Assembly (NCBI RefSeq): GCF_015565955.1
Contig: NZ_CP064760.1
Span: 2,108,001 to 2,172,000, forward strand
Direction: 5' to 3'
Length of the DNA: 64,000 nt
From: Microbacterium schleiferi
GTDB lineage: Bacteria; Actinomycetota; Actinomycetes; Actinomycetales; Microbacteriaceae
The position numbers and the translations under genes are program-made. The stretch's first letter is position 1; every line of letters begins with the position of its first letter. The notes under the pieces are model-generated. The model did no database searches and had not been told where the DNA came from. It was given only the letters and a program-made list of their open reading frames with translations. Below, one piece after another: positions 36,873-46,772 of the stretch.

Positions 36873-39800
36873 ATCCGATCGGATCGGATCGAGAGATCGT
36901 CGGCGACGTAGTAGAGGACGACGTCGATCTGATCCAGGGGCACGCCCGTGCGCTTGTGGTACGCGAGGCGATAGAGCGCGAGCTGCAGCATCCGAGTGCT
37001 CCGGTCGACCGAGGACCGGGGTGGAGCGCCGGTCTTCCAGTCGACGATCTCGATCCGTCCGCCGCGATCCTCACGACGATAGACCGCATCCAGCTTGCAG
37101 ATGATCTGTTCAACACCATCCGCGCCGCGCAGCGACATGTCGATCTCGGTCTCGACCTCAAGCGGCGCGAGCTGGGCCCATTCCGACTGCAGGAACGTCT
37201 CCTGCAGTCGGCGTAGGGCGGCGTCCTCCGACTCGGCAGCCTGCCCTGTGTTTCCGTCAACAGGAGCCGTGTCGTCAGCGGGAGCGAGGCCGTCGTCCTC
37301 GCCCAGATCGAGTTCCCACAGCGCATCGTCGATGGACGGCCCGCGGCCGGTCTGACCCGACCGGGACTCGACCCAGGCGTGGAAGCGCGTTCCGAGGGTC
37401 GTCGCGCGGTAGGGACGTTCGGGCATGGGGCGAACGAACTCATCCAGTGCCGCGCCGCCCTCGGCAACGAAGTCCTTGAAGCGTGACGCCGCGACCCGCC
37501 GCGGCCCGTCGCCGACACCCAGGCTCGTCGCGGCACGCTCATCACGTTCGGCCAGCAGCTGAACGATGGCAGGATCGGTGTCCGGCTCGTCGGCCGGGTC
37601 GGTCTGCCACCGCTCGAGCACGCGCTTGACACGCTGCGCGGCGCGATGAACCCGGTCTGTCCGTGAGCCGAGCGGGTCCATGGGCCAGGCCACCGCGGGG
37701 CCTCGGCGGCCCTCATACGGGTTCGCGCTGTCGTCACGCGAACCGGCGGATTCCCACCCGAGGGCCGTGGCGATCTCGTCGAGGAAGACACTCGGTGCAC
37801 GCTGCTCGCGTTGCCCGCCCCACCGCGACCCGGTCACCAGCAGGTCGCTGCGTGCGCGTGTGACCGCGACGTACGCCAGCCGCCGCTCTTCGGCGGCAAG
37901 ATGCTCCTTCACGGATGCCTTGAAGTCCGTGATCGCGCCCCGCAGCGCCTTGCGGTCGGTCGCGGACTCCCAGGCAAGCACGGGCAGCGCCGAACGGTCA
38001 CCGCGGAACCGGTACGGCAGCGTGCCGTACCCCATCCATCCCTGCGTCGACCGGGGCCGGGCGGGCAGTTCGTCCTGGACCATCCGGACCACCGCGACGG
38101 CGTCCCACTCCAGACCCTTAGCACCGTGGATGGTAAGCAGCTGCACGACCCCGGGCTCGGGCGGCTCGGTGCGCGGCATCAGCTCATCGGTCTCTTCGGC
38201 GTGATCGAGCCACGCGAGCAGGCTCGACAGCGAACCCCGCTCGTCGACCGCCAGAAAACCCTGGATCTCATCGAGGAACGAGCGCAGCTGCGCCGTCGCA
38301 AGTCCCGCCGGACCGCGGGTCTCGTTCGCAGCCAGCTCGATATCAAGCAGCAGCTCCCGCTCGATGGCTCGTATCACTTCGGGGATCGGGCCGCCCAGCA
38401 CGCCGCGCAGCCGGTGGAACAGGGCGGAGGCGCCGCGAAGCCGCTCCGCACCCTCCGCGCTGAACTCCGAGAGCAGCCCGCTGCCGGGCCGCAGCGACCG
38501 GATCCTGTCAAGGGCATCGACGATCGAGGACTGCTCGTCGGGCCCGACCGAGTCCCGCATCCGGGCGAGCACGTCGGGCGCCAGCGGCGTGAGGTCGGCG
38601 GCTCGCCGCGCGAGCGTGTCGGCGAGACGGCGCAACGCTGCCAGGTCAGACAGCCCGACCCCGAAGCGCGGGCCCGAGAGGATGCGGATGAGCGCGGAGC
38701 CCTGCCGAGGATCATCCAGGACGCGCAGCACGGCGACGACATCGACCACTTCAGGAGTCGAGAGGAGCCCGCCGAGCCCCAGGATGCGGTGCGGGATGCC
38801 GCGCTCGGCGAGCGCATCGGCGAACACCGTCATGTGGCGTTTGGTTCGGAAGAGAATCGCACCCGAGTGCGGCGCGGCCGCAGCGGCTCCTGCGCTCTCT
38901 CCCTTCCCCGCCACGTGACGCTCGGCGCGCACCCGAGCGAAGAAGTCCGCAACCTCGGCGGCTTCGTCATCGATCGTGTTCGCGTACACGTGCCCGACGC
39001 GTCCCGCGGGCGCACCGGGCCGGGGTTCGAGAGGCGGAATCCGGATGCCGCGCGTGCCACGGTCTGCGATCAGCGCGTTGGCGGCGTCGAGGATCAGGCT
39101 GTCGTTGCGCCAACTGGTCATGAGAGCGACGTGCGTACAGGCCACGCTGCGGGCAAACGCCGCGGGAAACGACGCGAGGTTGTCGGCGCTGGCGCCGCGC
39201 CATCCGTAGATCGACTGGTGCGGGTCGCCGACAGCCATGACAGCACCGTCGGCGAACAGTTCGGCCAGCAGCTGCGTCTGCTGAACCGAGGTGTCCTGGT
39301 ACTCGTCGAGCAGCACGACACGGTACTGACCGCGAACCTCGTCGGCGACAGAGGGGGCAGCTGTCACGATCTCGAGCGCACCCGAGACCTGATCGGCGAA
39401 GTCGACAGTTCCCTGCGCAGCCTTCGCCTGCGCGTAGGCGCGGACCAGTCCGGCGAGCACCGGAAGAGCGCTCATCGCGGTGTGGAATCTCTCGATGTCG
39501 CCGGGGCCTGCCAGGGCCGGGTTGCACGCCGGCTGGATGCCGCGGGCGACGCGATCACCGTACGCCGCGAGCTCGTCGAGGTCGACGCCGTGATCGAGGA
39601 CCTCACCGGCCAGTCGCTGCACGCTGTCGACGACCGTGCCGAAACGGTCTTCGCGGTCCGAGAGCCGTGGATCGCGGGAGGAGATCACGATACGCCTGGC
39701 CAGCAGCCAGGATGCTGAGGGGCTCAATAGCGCGGCGTCGGGGTCTCGTCCGATCCGGGCACTGTGTTCGCGCACGAGGGAGTCAGCGAAGGCGTTGTAG

Positions 39801-40183
39801 GTCGAGACCCGCGGACGCAGGAGCATGTGCTCGGCATCCGTCTCGGCTCTCGCGTCGATCCGGCCCTCGCGGGTCAGCGCGTCGATGCGGGCAAGGCGCC
39901 GATCGATGCGCTCGGCAAGCTCGCCGGCGGCCTTGCGTGTGAAGGTCAGGCCGAGGACCTCATCGCGGCGGACGATGCCGTTGACGACGAGCCAGACGAC
40001 CCGCGCCGCCATGGTCTCCGTCTTGCCGCTTCCGGCGCCGGCCACCACCAGGACCGGCGATAGGGGCGCTTCGATGACGCGCTGCTGCGGCTCGGTGGGC
40101 GGCGGCAGTTCGAGGAGCTCAGCGATCTGCAGCGCCGACAGCTGCGGGGTAGGAAAGGGCCGACCGGGGCCGACCTCGCTCAC
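36416..40183 (-). CDS. adnB: AdnB-like helicase-nuclease subunit
   Basis: Motor/nuclease subunit of the actinobacterial end-resection complex AdnAB. UvrD-type motifs: VVAGAGSGKTETMAARV (I), LGLTFTRKAAGEL (Ia), LLDEYQDTSVQQ (II), GDPHQSIYGWRGA (III), LTIHGAKGLEWDAVAV (V), LAYVAVTRARSDL (VI). The C-terminal RecB-like nuclease has GTRFHAWVES and IEIVDWKTG. GTG 40183 overlaps the adnA stop (GTGA). The last recognisable part is YSEPELAHLWNAARAARAG; the frame then continues through low-complexity sequence to a stop at 36416. One extra base at 36635-36637 would end it at 36600 (1194 residues), which I think more likely. Confidence 0.92.
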   Translation of the reverse strand: MSEVGPGRPFPTPQLSALQIAELLELPPPTEPQQRVIEAPLSPVLVVAGAGSGKTETMAARVVWLVVNGIVRRDEVLGLTFTRKAAGELAERIDRRLARIDALTREGRIDARAETDAEHMLLRPRVSTYNAFADSLVREHSARIGRDPDAALLSPSASWLLARRIVISSRDPRLSDREDRFGTVVDSVQRLAGEVLDHGVDLDELAAYGDRVARGIQPACNPALAGPGDIERFHTAMSALPVLAGLVRAYAQAKAAQGTVDFADQVSGALEIVTAAPSVADEVRGQYRVVLLDEYQDTSVQQTQLLAELFADGAVMAVGDPHQSIYGWRGASADNLASFPAAFARSVACTHVALMTSWRNDSLILDAANALIADRGTRGIRIPPLEPRPGAPAGRVGHVYANTIDDEAAEVADFFARVRAERHVAGKGESAGAAAAAPHSGAILFRTKRHMTVFADALAERGIPHRILGLGGLLSTPEVVDVVAVLRVLDDPRQGSALIRILSGPRFGVGLSDLAALRRLADTLARRAADLTPLAPDVLARMRDSVGPDEQSSIVDALDRIRSLRPGSGLLSEFSAEGAERLRGASALFHRLRGVLGGPIPEVIRAIERELLLDIELAANETRGPAGLATAQLRSFLDEIQGFLAVDERGSLSSLLAWLDHAEETDELMPRTEPPEPGVVQLLTIHGAKGLEWDAVAVVRMVQDELPARPRSTQGWMGYGTLPYRFRGDRSALPVLAWESATDRKALRGAITDFKASVKEHLAAEERRLAYVAVTRARSDLLVTGSRWGGQREQRAPSVFLDEIATALGWESAGSRDDSANPYEGRRGPAVAWPMDPLGSRTDRVHRAAQRVKRVLERWQTDPADEPDTDPAIVQLLAERDERAATSLGVGDGPRRVAASRFKDFVAEGGAALDEFVRPMPERPYRATTLGTRFHAWVESRSGQTGRGPSIDDALWELDLGEDDGLAPADDTAPVDGNTGQAAESEDAALRRLQETFLQSEWAQLAPLEVETEIDMSLRGADGVEQIICKLDAVYRREDRGGRIEIVDWKTGAPPRSSVDRSTRMLQLALYRLAYHKRTGVPLDQIDVVLYYVADDLSIRSDRIYSEPELAHLWNAARAARAGSSASEPSSDAVSVSPPAAGRMIGAVTRSDEASAPVGSSATGGSASGSGPSEESSRELSSGQEARSPTPRGRRRRCASTYPRAASPRRSASRRCRAHCRAPPSRHPCPTRRGRRGLRRRQCRQATTTATRRQP

Positions 40184-43100
40184 GGAGCACTCACCGCCTT
40201 GACGGTATGGAGCCGGCACACCGCGAAGTGATCGTCGTTGCAGTGGACGTCGGGGTAGGCGATGAAGCTGTCGGCGGCCATCGCCTCGGCATCCGCGACG
40301 ATCCGGTCCAGGAGGTCGCCCCGGGTGTCTGGGTCCAGCGGCTGCTGCTGCGCGATCCGGTAATCGGTCCCCTTCAGGGTCTTCGACAGGACCAGAAGAC
40401 GGGCCCCCACGAGATCCCCGGCGTCAGCTCCGGCCACGGCTCCGGCTCCCACGGCCAGCTGGTAGGCAGCCAGCTGCGCATCAGTCGCGACCTTCTCATC
40501 CGATACCCGGGCCTCGGATCGACCCGTCTTCAGATCAACCACCGCGACCCGCGCGCCGGCATCCGCCGTCGGCTTCCCGTCCGCGGCGACTGACGGTTCC
40601 ACCCAGCGCTCGACGCGGTCGATGGAGCCGCTGATGATCGCGACAGCACCCTCGGGTGGCGCACCCGGAACGGTGAGCGCGACAACGCGCGGGCCGTCGC
40701 CGCCGGCCACGATCGCGATGCGAAAACGAGCCTCGGCACCCGCCACCTCGCCGCCGCGTGCAGCGAACGCGCGCAGGTAGCTCGCGAGCCGGGCCGTGAG
40801 CGTCGTCGCCCACTGGCGCTCCTGCCGCGAGAGCCAATCGGCTTCGAAGTCGAGTTCACCCCACCGCTCCTCGACGATGGCGTCGAGCAGCTCGAAGGTC
40901 CCGTCGGGGGCAGACTCCATCGCCGCGTGCAAGATCGTGCCGAGGCCCGCCGAGAAGGTCCGGGCGTCGCCGCCGAGCTCACGAATCGCCCAGTCCAGTC
41001 CGCATTCCTCGAAGGCCTCGACGCGGGACGGTGAGATCGACACCGGAGCCCGGCTCAGATCGTGGATGCCGCCCGCGCCCGTGCGCTCGGCAACCCCGTA
41101 CCAGGAGTCCGGGTCGGCTCCGGGAACACCGGCTCGGGCGAGAGCTGCGAGCTGGGTGGCCGCATACTCGACTGCCGGGGGTCGGTCGTTTCCAGGAGTT
41201 GTCGACGGTAGGCGGCAACGGCGCCGCGGAGGGTGAGCGGATGCCGGTCGGCGCGGCGTGGTGGCGGCTCGGGGAGGTACGAGAACAGCGCGCTCGGAGA
41301 CTGATCCTCGTCATCCAGCGCGGTCACGAGCACGCGGGACCGTGCCCGTGTGAGAGCGCGCTCGAACAGCCGCAGCTCCTCATGCAGCACGCTGCGGCGA
41401 CGATCGAGCACGCCGAGGGCTACCGGTTCCCCACCGCGGCGCCACGCCTCGGACTCGTCGGCGAGTCGCCACCCGTCGAGGAGACTGCCGCGCAGACGGG
41501 TGTTCGGCCAGACGCCGTCCTGGACAGCCGCGATCACGACAGCCTCGAACTCGCGGCCCAGCGACGCCGCCGGGGTGAGGATCTCGACGACGTCACGGCG
41601 CTGCGTCCCCGCAAGAGAGTCTTCCGGGACCTCGCTGCCGAGGATGTCGGCAAGAAACCGTGCCGGATCCTCGTCCTCGCGCTCGGCGGAGCGCTTCGCG
41701 GCAGCGAACAGCACGACAAGGGCATCCAGCGAGCGGGTGGCCTCCGCCCCCTCCGCTCCGCCCAGACGCGCCCGCTCACGCCAGGGACCCGCCAGCTGCG
41801 ACCTGTCCCACGCCGTCCACAGCAGCTCGTGCGCCGAGTCGCCGCGGCGCGCCCCGGCGTGGATCTGCGCGAGCGTGAGCGCAAGGCGGTGCGCCGTCCG
41901 CGCTTGCGGGGTATCGATCAGCAGCAGCGCAGCAGGCTCCGCCATCGCTTCGGCGAGAAGTTCGGCTGCAGCTCGCCTGCTCTCCCCGCGAATTCCTGTG
42001 TGCGCAGAACGGCGCGAAGGCGCCGCAACCCGATCGCGTCGAGACCGCCGAAGGGAGAGGTCAGGGCCGCAGCCAGCTCCTCCGCCGGTCGCTCGCTCGG
42101 CGGGGCCATCCCCAATCGCACGAGCTGCAGCAGTCCCCGAACCGCGGGTTCTTCTCCCAGCGGCCGGGCCGCACTTGCCGCGCGGGTCGGCACTTCGCGC
42201 GCCGCGAGCTCGGCGGTGAGCCGCGCGACCTGGCGTGTGTCGTGCGCGATGACCGCGAGCGCGTGCCACGGCAGGCCCTCGGTGACGTGCCACGAGCGCA
42301 GTGCGCGGGCGATCCCGTCGAACTCTTCGTGCGGCGATGATGCCCACATCGTCGAAATCTCGCCGTCGGCACCGGGCACATCATCGCGCTCGGCCGGTGG
42401 GAGCCCGGCATCCGGCGCCATACGGTGCCCGGCCGCCCCGGCTGTCCCGATCGACCCGGCGACGGTACGCGCGACGCGCACGAGGGTGGATCGGGACCGA
42501 TACGGATGCTGCAGCACGAACCGTTCGGAGAACATCGAGGCCAGCCGCGCGAAGGTCTCGGGGCCGGCGCCGCGGAACGCACCGGAACCGACATCGGGAT
42601 CGCCGAACGCGAGAACAGCGATGTCGCGTATCCGCGCCGCTTCCAAAAGCGCGACCGCGCCCCAGCTCAGTTCCTGGGCGTCATCCACCATGAGCACGCG
42701 CGGCACTCCGGCGACCGGGGCCCGATGGAGGATCTCGGTTGCTTCGCGCAGCATCTCGGCAGGGTCGCGGTGGGTGGGGCGAAGCCGCGAGAGCACGTAG
42801 CGGTACTCACTCCAGAACGACCCGGCAGCCGACCACACCGGGTTGTTCCGCTCGGCGCCGAGCCGCTCCAGGTCGGCGGGTGCGAGACCGAGCTCGGTCG
42901 CGAGCGCGAACAGTGCACGAAGTTCCGACCGGAACGCCCGTGAACGCCGCACCGCTGTGCCCAGTGACTCCGGCCACCGAGACGCGCCGCCGTCCTCCGC
43001 GTCAGCCTCGTCACCCTCGAGCAGATCGGCGATGACGGCATCCTGTTCGGGCGCCGTCAGAAGCTGCGGGAGGGGATCGCCCGCTGCCACGGCGCGTGCC

Positions 43101-43372
43101 CGCACGATCTGGAACGCGAACGACGCGACCGATCGCGCCAACGGCCCCGGCGTCGCAATGTCGAGGTCGGCGGTGACCCGGTCGCGGAGGTCTGTCGCGG
43201 TCTGTCGCGTCGGCGTAAGGATAAGCACGTCATCAGGCCCCACCTCGCCGTCCCGAAGCAGCCGGGAGGTTCGCGCCAGGATGGCGGAGGTCTTGCCGGT
43301 ACCGGCTGCGCCGAGCACCAGACCGCTGGTATCCGCGGGCGCCGCGACGACACGAGCCTGCGAGGAATCCAT
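40180..43372 (-). CDS. adnA: AdnA-like helicase-nuclease subunit, two frame breaks as sequenced
   Basis: Partner of AdnB. ATG 43372 begins DSSQARVVAAPADTSG, followed by Walker A LGAAGTGKTSAI and helicase segments LMVDDAQELSWG (motif II, degenerate) and PASLGREFEAVVIAAVQDG (motif V-like), as expected for the weak-ATPase subunit. The C-terminal nuclease has SPSRVEAFEECGLDW, GTILHAAME and VAVVDLKTGR. The frame must gain one base at 41984-41987 and one at 41177-41181; the repaired protein has 1064 residues. Late Cys residues (HCNDDHFAVC) with the Cys in EECGL may hold a Fe-S or Zn site as in AddB-type nucleases. Confidence 0.9.
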
Positions 43373-43468
43373 AACAACGACGCTACCCAGCCCGAGGACA
43401 TCACGGTGTCGTAGAGTTGCCATGCGCCGACGACATCGGTCGCAGGGCAGCATCAGAAAGGCGGGAAC

Positions 43469-43693
43469 GTGGAGATTCGCATCGGCATCACGAATTCGGG
43501 TCGCGAGCTGAACTTCGAGACGAACGATTCCGCCGCCGACGTGCGCCAGTCCGTCGCGCAGGCGCTGGACTCCGGCGCGACCCACGTCACGTTCACCGAC
43601 GTCCGCGGCAACGCCTACATCGTCCCGACCGCGGGACTTGCCTACGTCGAGGTCGGCACCGAAGAGGCGCGCCGCGTCGGTTTCGTCGCCTGA
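43469..43693 (+). CDS. DUF3107 protein
   Basis: A 74-residue actinobacterial protein with start GTG 43469 (EIRIGITNSGRELNFET) and end GLAYVEVGTEEARRVGFVA, the DUF3107 pattern; mycobacterial counterpart is the small antigen TB9.4. It is a compact beta-rich domain of unknown function, divergent from adnA and convergent with the ferritin-like gene. Confidence 0.9.
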   Translation: MEIRIGITNSGRELNFETNDSAADVRQSVAQALDSGATHVTFTDVRGNAYIVPTAGLAYVEVGTEEARRVGFVA

Positions 43694-43699
43694 CCGCGC

Positions 43700-43718
43700 C
43701 GCGGCCCGCTAGGCCGCG
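43700..43718. terminator. Hairpin between DUF3107 and ferritin-like gene
   Basis: CGCGGCC (43700-43706) and GGCCGCG (43712-43718) with loop CGCTA, six bases after the DUF3107 stop. It overlaps the stop codon of the convergent gene and could act on both. Confidence 0.5.
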
Positions 43719-44434
43719 AGTCCCAGGTCATCCATCCGGCGCGAATGCGCTGCCATGAGCTGGGTGAAAACCGGCTCGACCTTCTGCTCGTCCTGCAGCT
43801 GGAGCTGCTTCGGCCGAAGAGCGGCACGGGCGACCAACAGCGTGTCGCCCACGAGGCGACGGCCCCACATGGCCAGCAGTGAGCGCCACTCGTCGTCGCT
43901 GTCGATCGTCTCGGTGAGGATCTCGACGACGGCTTGCCGGTCGGCATCCGCGCCGAGGATGCGCGCGACCCGACGCCCCGTGTCGCCATAGCTGGCAGCC
44001 AGCGCGAGATAGAAGTCGTCGAGCATGCCCGCGATGATGTGCACCGAGAGCATCGTCTCCTGCGGCCGCACGCCGTGGGTAGCGCGGCGGAACTGGTCGA
44101 GCGGCTCGCGGAAAGGAAGCATGAGGGCAGTCGGGTCGTCTCCGCGATCACGGATGAGACCCACGAGAGCTTCGTGCTTGGTCAGTGCCGCTCCCGCAGC
44201 GCGCGAGAGGGCCTCTTTCTTCTCGAGCGAGGGCGTCAGCGCGATGAGCTCGCTCAGCGTCTCGAAGAACCCGAGCTGCAGGTAGGCGGCCTGCCCCAGA
44301 AAGACATCGATGTCGGGAGCGAGCTCTTCGAAATCGACGCGGTGGGCATCGCCGAAGTCGCCCCGGGACCGCAACGACAGCGTCGCGGCGAGCGGACGGC
44401 TTTTACGCCAGAACTTCCAGTCGACCACGCACAC
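43709..44434 (-). CDS. Ferritin-like fold protein (tRNA-hydroxylase MiaE-like group)
   Basis: Helical protein of 241 residues. An N-terminal FLGQAAYLQLGFFETLSEL, LTKHEALVGLIRDRG and later HIIAGMLDDFYLALA give the spaced Glu/His residues of a four-helix ferritin-like di-iron bundle. The MiaE-like label is a family-level guess. GTG 44434 starts it (CVVDWKFW); a GTG two codons on is possible. It lies back-to-back with rhlE, as in mycobacteria. Confidence 0.78.
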   Translation of the reverse strand: MCVVDWKFWRKSRPLAATLSLRSRGDFGDAHRVDFEELAPDIDVFLGQAAYLQLGFFETLSELIALTPSLEKKEALSRAAGAALTKHEALVGLIRDRGDDPTALMLPFREPLDQFRRATHGVRPQETMLSVHIIAGMLDDFYLALAASYGDTGRRVARILGADADRQAVVEILTETIDSDDEWRSLLAMWGRRLVGDTLLVARAALRPKQLQLQDEQKVEPVFTQLMAAHSRRMDDLGLAA

Positions 44435-44609
44435 AGCCTAGGCCCAGCGCGGGGCGACCCGCCGAGCAGACCCGCTCCGAGGGGCCCTTCAGCGCTCGCC
44501 GGTAGACTACAAAGGTCTCCGGCATTGGACCGGGGCCCCGCGCCTGCGGCTGAGTGAAGGGCGTGGATCCGACACCAGCGGCAGCAGGGCTGCCAGACAG
44601 GCTTCTATT

Positions 44610-46049
44610 GTGACGACTTTCGCCGATCTCGGCGTGGATCAAGACATCATCGATACGCTCGCCGATCGCGGAATTGTCGACGCGTTCCCCATCCAGGAGC
44701 AGACCATTCCGCTGGGCCTTCCCGGCCAAGACATCATCGGCCAGGCAAAGACCGGTACCGGCAAGACCTTTGGCTTTGGCATCCCCGTCGTGCAGCGGCT
44801 CGGCCTGAGCCCCGAGCCGGGCGTGAAGGCGCTCATCGTGGTTCCCACGCGTGAGCTGGCCGTCCAGGTCTATGAAGACATGGACATGCTGACCAAGAAC
44901 CGGTCGACCTCGGTCGTCGCGATCTATGGCGGCAAGGCATACGAGGGCCAGATCGAGCAACTGAAGGCCGGCGCACAGATCGTCGTCGGCACCCCGGGGC
45001 GACTCATCGACCTCGCCGGGCAGCGCCTGCTCGACCTCTCGAACGCGACCGAGGTCGTCCTCGACGAGGCCGACAAGATGCTGGACCTCGGGTTCCTCCC
45101 CGACATCGAAAAGATCTTCCAGCGTGTTCCCGCTGTCCGCCACACGCAGCTGTTCTCGGCCACGATGCCCGGTCAGATCGTGACCTTGGCGCGCCGGTTC
45201 ATGAGCAACCCGATCCACATCCGGGCAACCGACCCCGATGAGGGGCTCACGCAGGCCAACATCCGCCACCTCGTCTACCGCGCGCACTCGCTCGACAAGG
45301 ATGAGGTCATCGCCCGCATCCTGCAGGCCGAGGGCCGGGGCAAGACCGTCATCTTCACGCGCACCAAGCGCGCGGCCCAGAAGCTCGTCGACGAACTGCA
45401 AGACCGCGGCTTCTCCGCCGTAGCTGTGCACGGCGACATGAGCCAGGAAGCACGCGAGCGCTCGATGGCCGCGTTCAAGGCGGGCAAGAAGGATGTGCTC
45501 ATCGCCACGGATGTTGCGGCCCGCGGTATCGACGTCGATGACGTGACACACGTGATCAACCACACGATCCCGGATGACGAGAAGACCTACCTGCACCGGG
45601 CCGGCCGGACCGGCCGCGCGGGGCGCACCGGTATCGCCGTGACGTTCGTCGACTGGGACGACCTGCACAAGTGGGCGCTCATCAACCGGGCGCTGGAGTT
45701 CGGGCAACCGGAGCCGACCGAGACCTACTCCTCGAGCCCGCACCTGTATGCCGATCTCGACATCCCGGCAGGCACAAAGGGCCGCATCGTGACGGCTCCC
45801 CGCACCGAGACCGTTTCGACGGTCGAGGGCGGGTCGTCCGACGGTCGGTCCGGGTCACGTCGTCGACGGTCGCGCGGCAGCTCATCCGGGTCATCCGGCG
45901 CGAGCGGGTCGCACGGGTCTTCGGGTACCCCGACTCGCTCGGCTGACGGCGCGGGCACGCACGATGGCGGGGGCGCCGAGCACCGCGACGGCACGACGAC
46001 GCCGCGTCGTCGCCGTCGTCGACGCGGACCCCGTCCCGACGCAGCCTGA
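44610..46049 (+). CDS. rhlE: DEAD-box ATP-dependent RNA helicase (RhlE-like)
   Basis: RNA unwinding protein of 479 residues. Motifs: Q motif TPFPIQ-like FPIQEQTIP, AKTGTGKTF (I), PTRELAVQ (Ia), TPGRLIDL (Ib), VLDEADKML (II), FSATMP (III), TDVAARGIDVDDV and HRAGRTGRAG (VI). The tail (last ~100 residues) is Ser/Gly-rich between Arg-rich clusters ending RRRRRRGPRP, an RNA-binding style tail. GTG 44610 is the start. A leader of about 95 bases after a TAGACT hexamer (44503-44508) may carry cold or RNA control. Confidence 0.95.
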   Translation: MTTFADLGVDQDIIDTLADRGIVDAFPIQEQTIPLGLPGQDIIGQAKTGTGKTFGFGIPVVQRLGLSPEPGVKALIVVPTRELAVQVYEDMDMLTKNRSTSVVAIYGGKAYEGQIEQLKAGAQIVVGTPGRLIDLAGQRLLDLSNATEVVLDEADKMLDLGFLPDIEKIFQRVPAVRHTQLFSATMPGQIVTLARRFMSNPIHIRATDPDEGLTQANIRHLVYRAHSLDKDEVIARILQAEGRGKTVIFTRTKRAAQKLVDELQDRGFSAVAVHGDMSQEARERSMAAFKAGKKDVLIATDVAARGIDVDDVTHVINHTIPDDEKTYLHRAGRTGRAGRTGIAVTFVDWDDLHKWALINRALEFGQPEPTETYSSSPHLYADLDIPAGTKGRIVTAPRTETVSTVEGGSSDGRSGSRRRRSRGSSSGSSGASGSHGSSGTPTRSADGAGTHDGGGAEHRDGTTTPRRRRRRRGPRPDAA

Positions 46050-46095
46050 CGTCCGCTCCGCGGCACCGGCTGTCGCAGGCGCGTGAGAACATGAC

Positions 46096-46123
46096 GACCG
46101 GTTCTCGAATCGGATAACCGGTC
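46096..46123. promoter_or_regulatory. Inverted repeat upstream of the SHOCT-domain gene
   Basis: GACCGGTT (46096-46103) and AACCGGTC (46116-46123) separated by 12 bases, five bases before TAAGGT (46128-46133), a candidate -10 for the gene at 46176. Its position fits an operator over the -35 region. No regulator is identifiable. Confidence 0.4.
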
Positions 46124-46175
46124 ACGCTAAGGTGTTGGCTGCGGCATCGCGCCGCGCAAACCCCGAAAGGCTGTC

Positions 46176-46610
46176 ATGCGATTTCTTGAAGCTGTGACGA
46201 CGGGATACGAGTACCAGGGATTCTGGGGCTCGTTCTGGGACATCATCTGGTGGTTCCTGTGGATCTTCGTCTTCGTTGCGTACCTGTTCGTGCTGTTCTC
46301 GATCATCAGCGACCTCTTCCGCGACCACAAGCTCAATGGTTGGTGGAAGGCCGTCTGGATCGTCTTCCTGATCTTCCTGCCCTTCATCACGGCTCTGGTC
46401 TACCTGATCGCGCGAGGCCGCGGTATGGGTGAGCGCTCCATGAAGGAAGCGGCACAGATCAAGCAGGCCCAGGATGCCTACATCCAGTCGGTCGCCGGCG
46501 GCAAGGCCCACAGCCCCGCCGAGGAGATCGCCCGCGCCAAGGCGCTCCTGGACGCCGGCTCCATCTCCCAGGCCGAGTACGACCAGCTGAAGGCCAAGGC
46601 CCTCGGCTGA
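46176..46610 (+). CDS. Small membrane protein with PLDNc_N-like N-terminus and SHOCT domain
   Basis: 144 residues with two membrane helices (IIWWFLWIFVFVAYLFVLFS and WWKAVWIVFLIFLPFITALV) separated by FRDHKLNG, the phospholipase-D-nuclease N-terminal pattern. A C-terminal SHOCT domain follows (AEEIARAKALLDAGSISQAE). Unknown role; such proteins are often stress-linked. It has its own promoter region with an inverted repeat and a terminator, so it is monocistronic. Confidence 0.85.
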   Translation: MRFLEAVTTGYEYQGFWGSFWDIIWWFLWIFVFVAYLFVLFSIISDLFRDHKLNGWWKAVWIVFLIFLPFITALVYLIARGRGMGERSMKEAAQIKQAQDAYIQSVAGGKAHSPAEEIARAKALLDAGSISQAEYDQLKAKALG

Positions 46611-46625
46611 TCCGACACTCACCGC

Positions 46626-46658
46626 CAGCGCCCCCGTCTCTTCTGAGGCGGGGCGCTG
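46626..46658 (+). terminator. Hairpin terminator after SHOCT-domain gene
   Basis: CAGCGCCCC (46626-46634) pairs with GGGGCGCTG (46650-46658), 15 bases after the stop codon. The 9-bp stem is all but one G-C; no T-run. Confidence 0.65.
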
Positions 46659-46681
46659 TGCTGTGCGGGGTGGCCGGCATC

Positions 46682-46756
46682 CGAACCTCGCAGAATCGCA
46701 CGAACCTCGCAGGATTCTGGCCCAAGAGTGCGACGTTCGCGCGATTCTGCGAAGTT
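46682..46756. repeat. Compound direct/inverted intergenic repeat
   Basis: CGAACCTCGCAG occurs at 46682-46693 and again at 46701-46712 in direct orientation. The 16-base arm AACCTCGCAGAATCGC (46684-46699) is matched at 15 of 16 positions by the complement of GCGATTCTGCGAAGTT (46741-46756), so the unit can fold with a loop of about 41 bases holding the second copy. It sits between convergent genes and encodes nothing convincing. The design resembles a dispersed bacterial repeat (REP-like); only one copy is seen here. Confidence 0.55.
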
Positions 46757-46772
46757 GGCGCGGGGCGTCGGC

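Noticed and set aside
45830..45960. Repetitive Ser/Gly/Arg codons at the end of rhlE considered as a repeat array
   Set aside because: They are in frame and form a usual RNA-helicase tail; no spacer-repeat structure.
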